Below are positions 13,706 through 15,234 of a DNA stretch of 15,234 nt, piece after piece. Below the pieces are notes generated by a model. The model saw nothing but the letters and a program-made list of their open reading frames with translations, was not told where the DNA came from and did no database searches. The translations under genes and the position numbers were made by a program. This stretch comes from CAZNQW01 sp964575225 (GTDB lineage Bacteria; Chloroflexota; Anaerolineae; JAAYZQ01): positions 1-15,234 of the forward strand of contig CAZNQW010000084.1 of the NCBI GenBank assembly GCA_964575225.1. Reading direction: 5' to 3'. Within the stretch, counting starts at the first letter, position 1. Every line of letters starts with the position of its first letter.

Positions 13706-15022
13706 CTGGCCCAGAGGCACTTGGATCTGGAAAAAGGCCTGGTAGGCTTCGTTGACGGGCAGGTTGCCCCCGTTCCAGCCGCCGATGGCATAGACATAGG
13801 GGTGCACGTAGGCGCCCCCCACCCCACGCCACTGTCCGCTCACCGGGGTATCGATGCGGTTCCAGGTGTCGGTGCGCCGATCGTAGCGCTCGTTGTAGGT
13901 CAGATAGCCGTCCATGCCGCCGCCGATGGCATAGATGAGATCGCGACCGCCAATCAGGGTCAGGCCGCCGCGGCGCAGGCTCATCGGCGCCAGGGGCATC
14001 CATGCGCCCGTCGGCGGGTCGTAGGCATCCAACCGGCTGTACTCATCCACGTCGTCATAGCCGCCTGCCACATAGATCCGGTCTTCCAGCGCCGTCGCGC
14101 TCAGGAACCCCCGCACCTGATCCATCGGCGCCAGTTCCTCCCACTCGTCGGCGGCGGGGTCGTACCGCAGCACCGAGGCCACGTACCCGCTGCTGTTGAG
14201 CCCGCCGAACAGGTAGAGCCGATCGCCCCATACCGCCAGGCCATAAGCCGCCAGGGGCGTGGGCAGCGGGGCGCCCGTCGTCCATACGTCGCGCACCGGA
14301 TCATAGATCTCGAGCACATCCAGGGGAGCACGCAGGGCATCGACGCCGCCGGGCACATAGATCAGGTCGCCGATGACGCCCCCTGAAACGAACCCGACCG
14401 GCGTGGGCTTTTGGCTGCGGTTGGCCCAGGCGTCGGAGGCCGGATCATAGACCTCTACCTTGGCCGTGACGCCGTCGTTGCTCACTCCGCCGATGGCATA
14501 AACCAGATTGTTATGGGCGACGACGGCCTGTCCGTTGCGGGGGGTGGGCATCTGGGCCCGGGTGCGCCAGCGCTCGGCGGTCACATTTACGGGCACGGTG
14601 GGAAACACGCTGCCGATGGGGTCGGTGGAGCCATTGAGGGACTGTCCCTGGGGCATCACCGGCAAAAGGAGAAAGGCAATGGCCACCAACAGGGCCAGCG
14701 CCAGTCCCATGCGCTTTCCCCTCGAGACCGGCTGTCGAAGGCTCACATGGGGGAGGACGGCGGGCAACTCTGGCTCTACATCTGGGGGCTCCTCATCGGG
14801 CCCAAGCCCTGCCACCTCCACCCAGCCCTCGCGCACGGCGAGCATGGTCGCTTCGGTGCGCGAGGCGACGCCCAATTTGGCATAGATGTTGCGCAGGTGG
14901 ACCTTGACCGTATTGACGCTGATGACCAAACTCTGAGCGATCTGCTGATTGGTGGCGCCCGTGGCCACCAGGCGCACGATTTCCATCTCGCGCTCGCTCA
15001 GAGGGACCCACTCGTCAGACAA
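13700..15022 (-). CDS. Membrane-anchored LuxR-type regulator with kelch beta-propeller
   Basis: A 440-residue one-component regulator candidate. Residues 5-65 form a LuxR/GerE helix-turn-helix (LSEREMEIVRLVATGATNQQ, then VNTVKVHLRNIYAKLGV). A Pro/Glu-rich linker (74-95) leads to a basic stop and one membrane helix (about 105-123). The outside part (about 150-440) has six kelch repeats, each with a di-glycine strand (AIGG, VPGG, LFGG, VAGG, AIGG, AIGG) followed by YDP and W, which predicts a six-bladed propeller. DNA binding inside and ligand sensing outside would resemble ToxR/CadC logic; this is inference. The start TTG at 15022 was chosen because AGGAGG lies just upstream and a promoter at 15050-15078 fits; an open frame continues to 15208 but crosses that promoter. 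The gene is convergent with rmlB. Confidence 0.88.
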   Translation of the reverse strand: MSDEWVPLSEREMEIVRLVATGATNQQIAQSLVISVNTVKVHLRNIYAKLGVASRTEATMLAVREGWVEVAGLGPDEEPPDVEPELPAVLPHVSLRQPVSRGKRMGLALALLVAIAFLLLPVMPQGQSLNGSTDPIGSVFPTVPVNVTAERWRTRAQMPTPRNGQAVVAHNNLVYAIGGVSNDGVTAKVEVYDPASDAWANRSQKPTPVGFVSGGVIGDLIYVPGGVDALRAPLDVLEIYDPVRDVWTTGAPLPTPLAAYGLAVWGDRLYLFGGLNSSGYVASVLRYDPAADEWEELAPMDQVRGFLSATALEDRIYVAGGYDDVDEYSRLDAYDPPTGAWMPLAPMSLRRGGLTLIGGRDLIYAIGGGMDGYLTYNERYDRRTDTWNRIDTPVSGQWRGVGGAYVHPYVYAIGGWNGGNLPVNEAYQAFFQIQVPLGQP

Positions 15023-15049
15023 CGGAATCCTCCTTCCGGTGATGGGATC

Positions 15050-15078
15050 ATTATCGCATAGAATCCGCGGTAGGGCAA
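15050..15078 (-). promoter_or_regulatory. Sigma70-type promoter for the LuxR-kelch gene
   Basis: On the minus strand, -35 TTGCCC (15073-15078) and -10 GATAAT (15050-15055) are 17 bp apart, with a TG one base before the -10 (extended -10). The start would fall near 15043, giving a leader of about 20 nt with GGAAGGAGG in front of the TTG start. Confidence 0.7.
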
Positions 15079-15182
15079 ATCGATCCTCTGGCTCCCACCC
15101 GCTTTCGTTTTGCCCGCCGAAATACTCTACCCGCAGGGCCCAAATCTCCGAGGATCGTGCTCTTTTGCAGCGCAGGGCTTCT

Positions 15183-15234
15183 GTGGGGGTGCCCGCGCAC
15201 CCCCACACCCCGCGCCGGGGGCCTAACGCCCCCG
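15183..15234. repeat. Two adjacent GC-rich hairpins at the window edge
   Basis: GTGGGGGTGC (15183-15192) pairs perfectly with GCACCCCCAC (15197-15206). CGGGGGC (15216-15222) pairs with GCCCCCG (15228-15234), where the window ends. Two perfect hairpins in tandem in a non-coding stretch look like a REP-type interspersed element or the end of a neighbouring transcript. The second hairpin may continue beyond the window. Confidence 0.45.

Noticed and set aside
12526..13827. 433-residue minus-strand open frame opposite rmlB
   Set aside because: It is a shadow of RmlB codons; it also runs through the nested terminator and into the kelch gene region in the wrong frame.
15023..15208. Longer start for the LuxR-kelch protein
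   Set aside because: It would place the promoter and the AGGAGG site inside the coding region; the TTG at 15022 with that ribosome site is much better.
1..15234. tRNA, rRNA, CRISPR arrays or insertion sequences
   Set aside because: No cloverleaf-like sequence, regularly spaced direct repeats, transposase-like protein or terminal inverted repeats with target duplications were seen on either strand.

Overview
The window looks like a chromosomal segment of an uncultured or environmental Chloroflexota bacterium, probably Anaerolineae-like. This is an inference from high GC content, a very small bS22/mS38-type ribosomal protein gene, secreted proteins with TPTPT-type linkers, a CpaE-like ATPase and a membrane LuxR-kelch regulator. 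No rRNA or other firm taxonomic marker is present.

Layout. (1) 2-79: tail of an unidentified gene. (2) 195-2345 (+): a secreted protein with SdrD-B-like repeats and a PEP-CTERM-like C-terminus, with its own promoter and a strong terminator. (3) 4331-2409 (-): a housekeeping operon of a DksA/TraR-type zinc-finger protein, lspA (signal peptidase II) and an rluD-type pseudouridine synthase, with a clear promoter. (4) 4563-9800 (+): the most notable region, a seven-gene bacterial microcompartment (BMC) operon. It starts from a promoter with a ~230-nt structured leader. It encodes a PduS-like flavin/Fe-S electron-transfer protein, an unknown protein built from an internal duplication, a receiver-CpaE/MinD-like ATPase fusion, a PduT-like tandem-BMC shell protein with the Fe-S cysteine, two EutN/CcmL-type vertex proteins and a class II aldolase. 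Several genes overlap by ATGA or TGATG. No hexameric BMC-H gene, aldehyde dehydrogenase, phosphotransacylase or alcohol dehydrogenase lies in the window, so the compartment must be completed elsewhere or be unusual. (5) 9899-13638 (+): a nucleotide-sugar region with a long-form RmlA thymidylyltransferase, a 30-residue ribosomal protein, a B12-binding radical SAM protein and RmlB (dTDP-glucose 4,6-dehydratase). (6) 15022-13700 (-): a membrane-anchored LuxR-type regulator with a six-repeat kelch propeller, convergent with rmlB and separated from it by a hairpin terminator. (7) 15183-15234: two GC-rich hairpins at the window edge.

Working model for the BMC operon (inference). The aldolase would cleave a sugar phosphate, possibly releasing an aldehyde such as lactaldehyde. 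The shell would be closed by the two pentamer proteins. PduS and PduT would carry electrons across the shell. The receiver-ATPase could position the compartments or regulate them.

Four promoters assigned by eye (90-119, 4563-4591, and on the minus strand 4367-4395 and 15050-15078) share a TTGCC-type -35 box with a 17-18 bp spacer. This suggests a housekeeping consensus in this genome.
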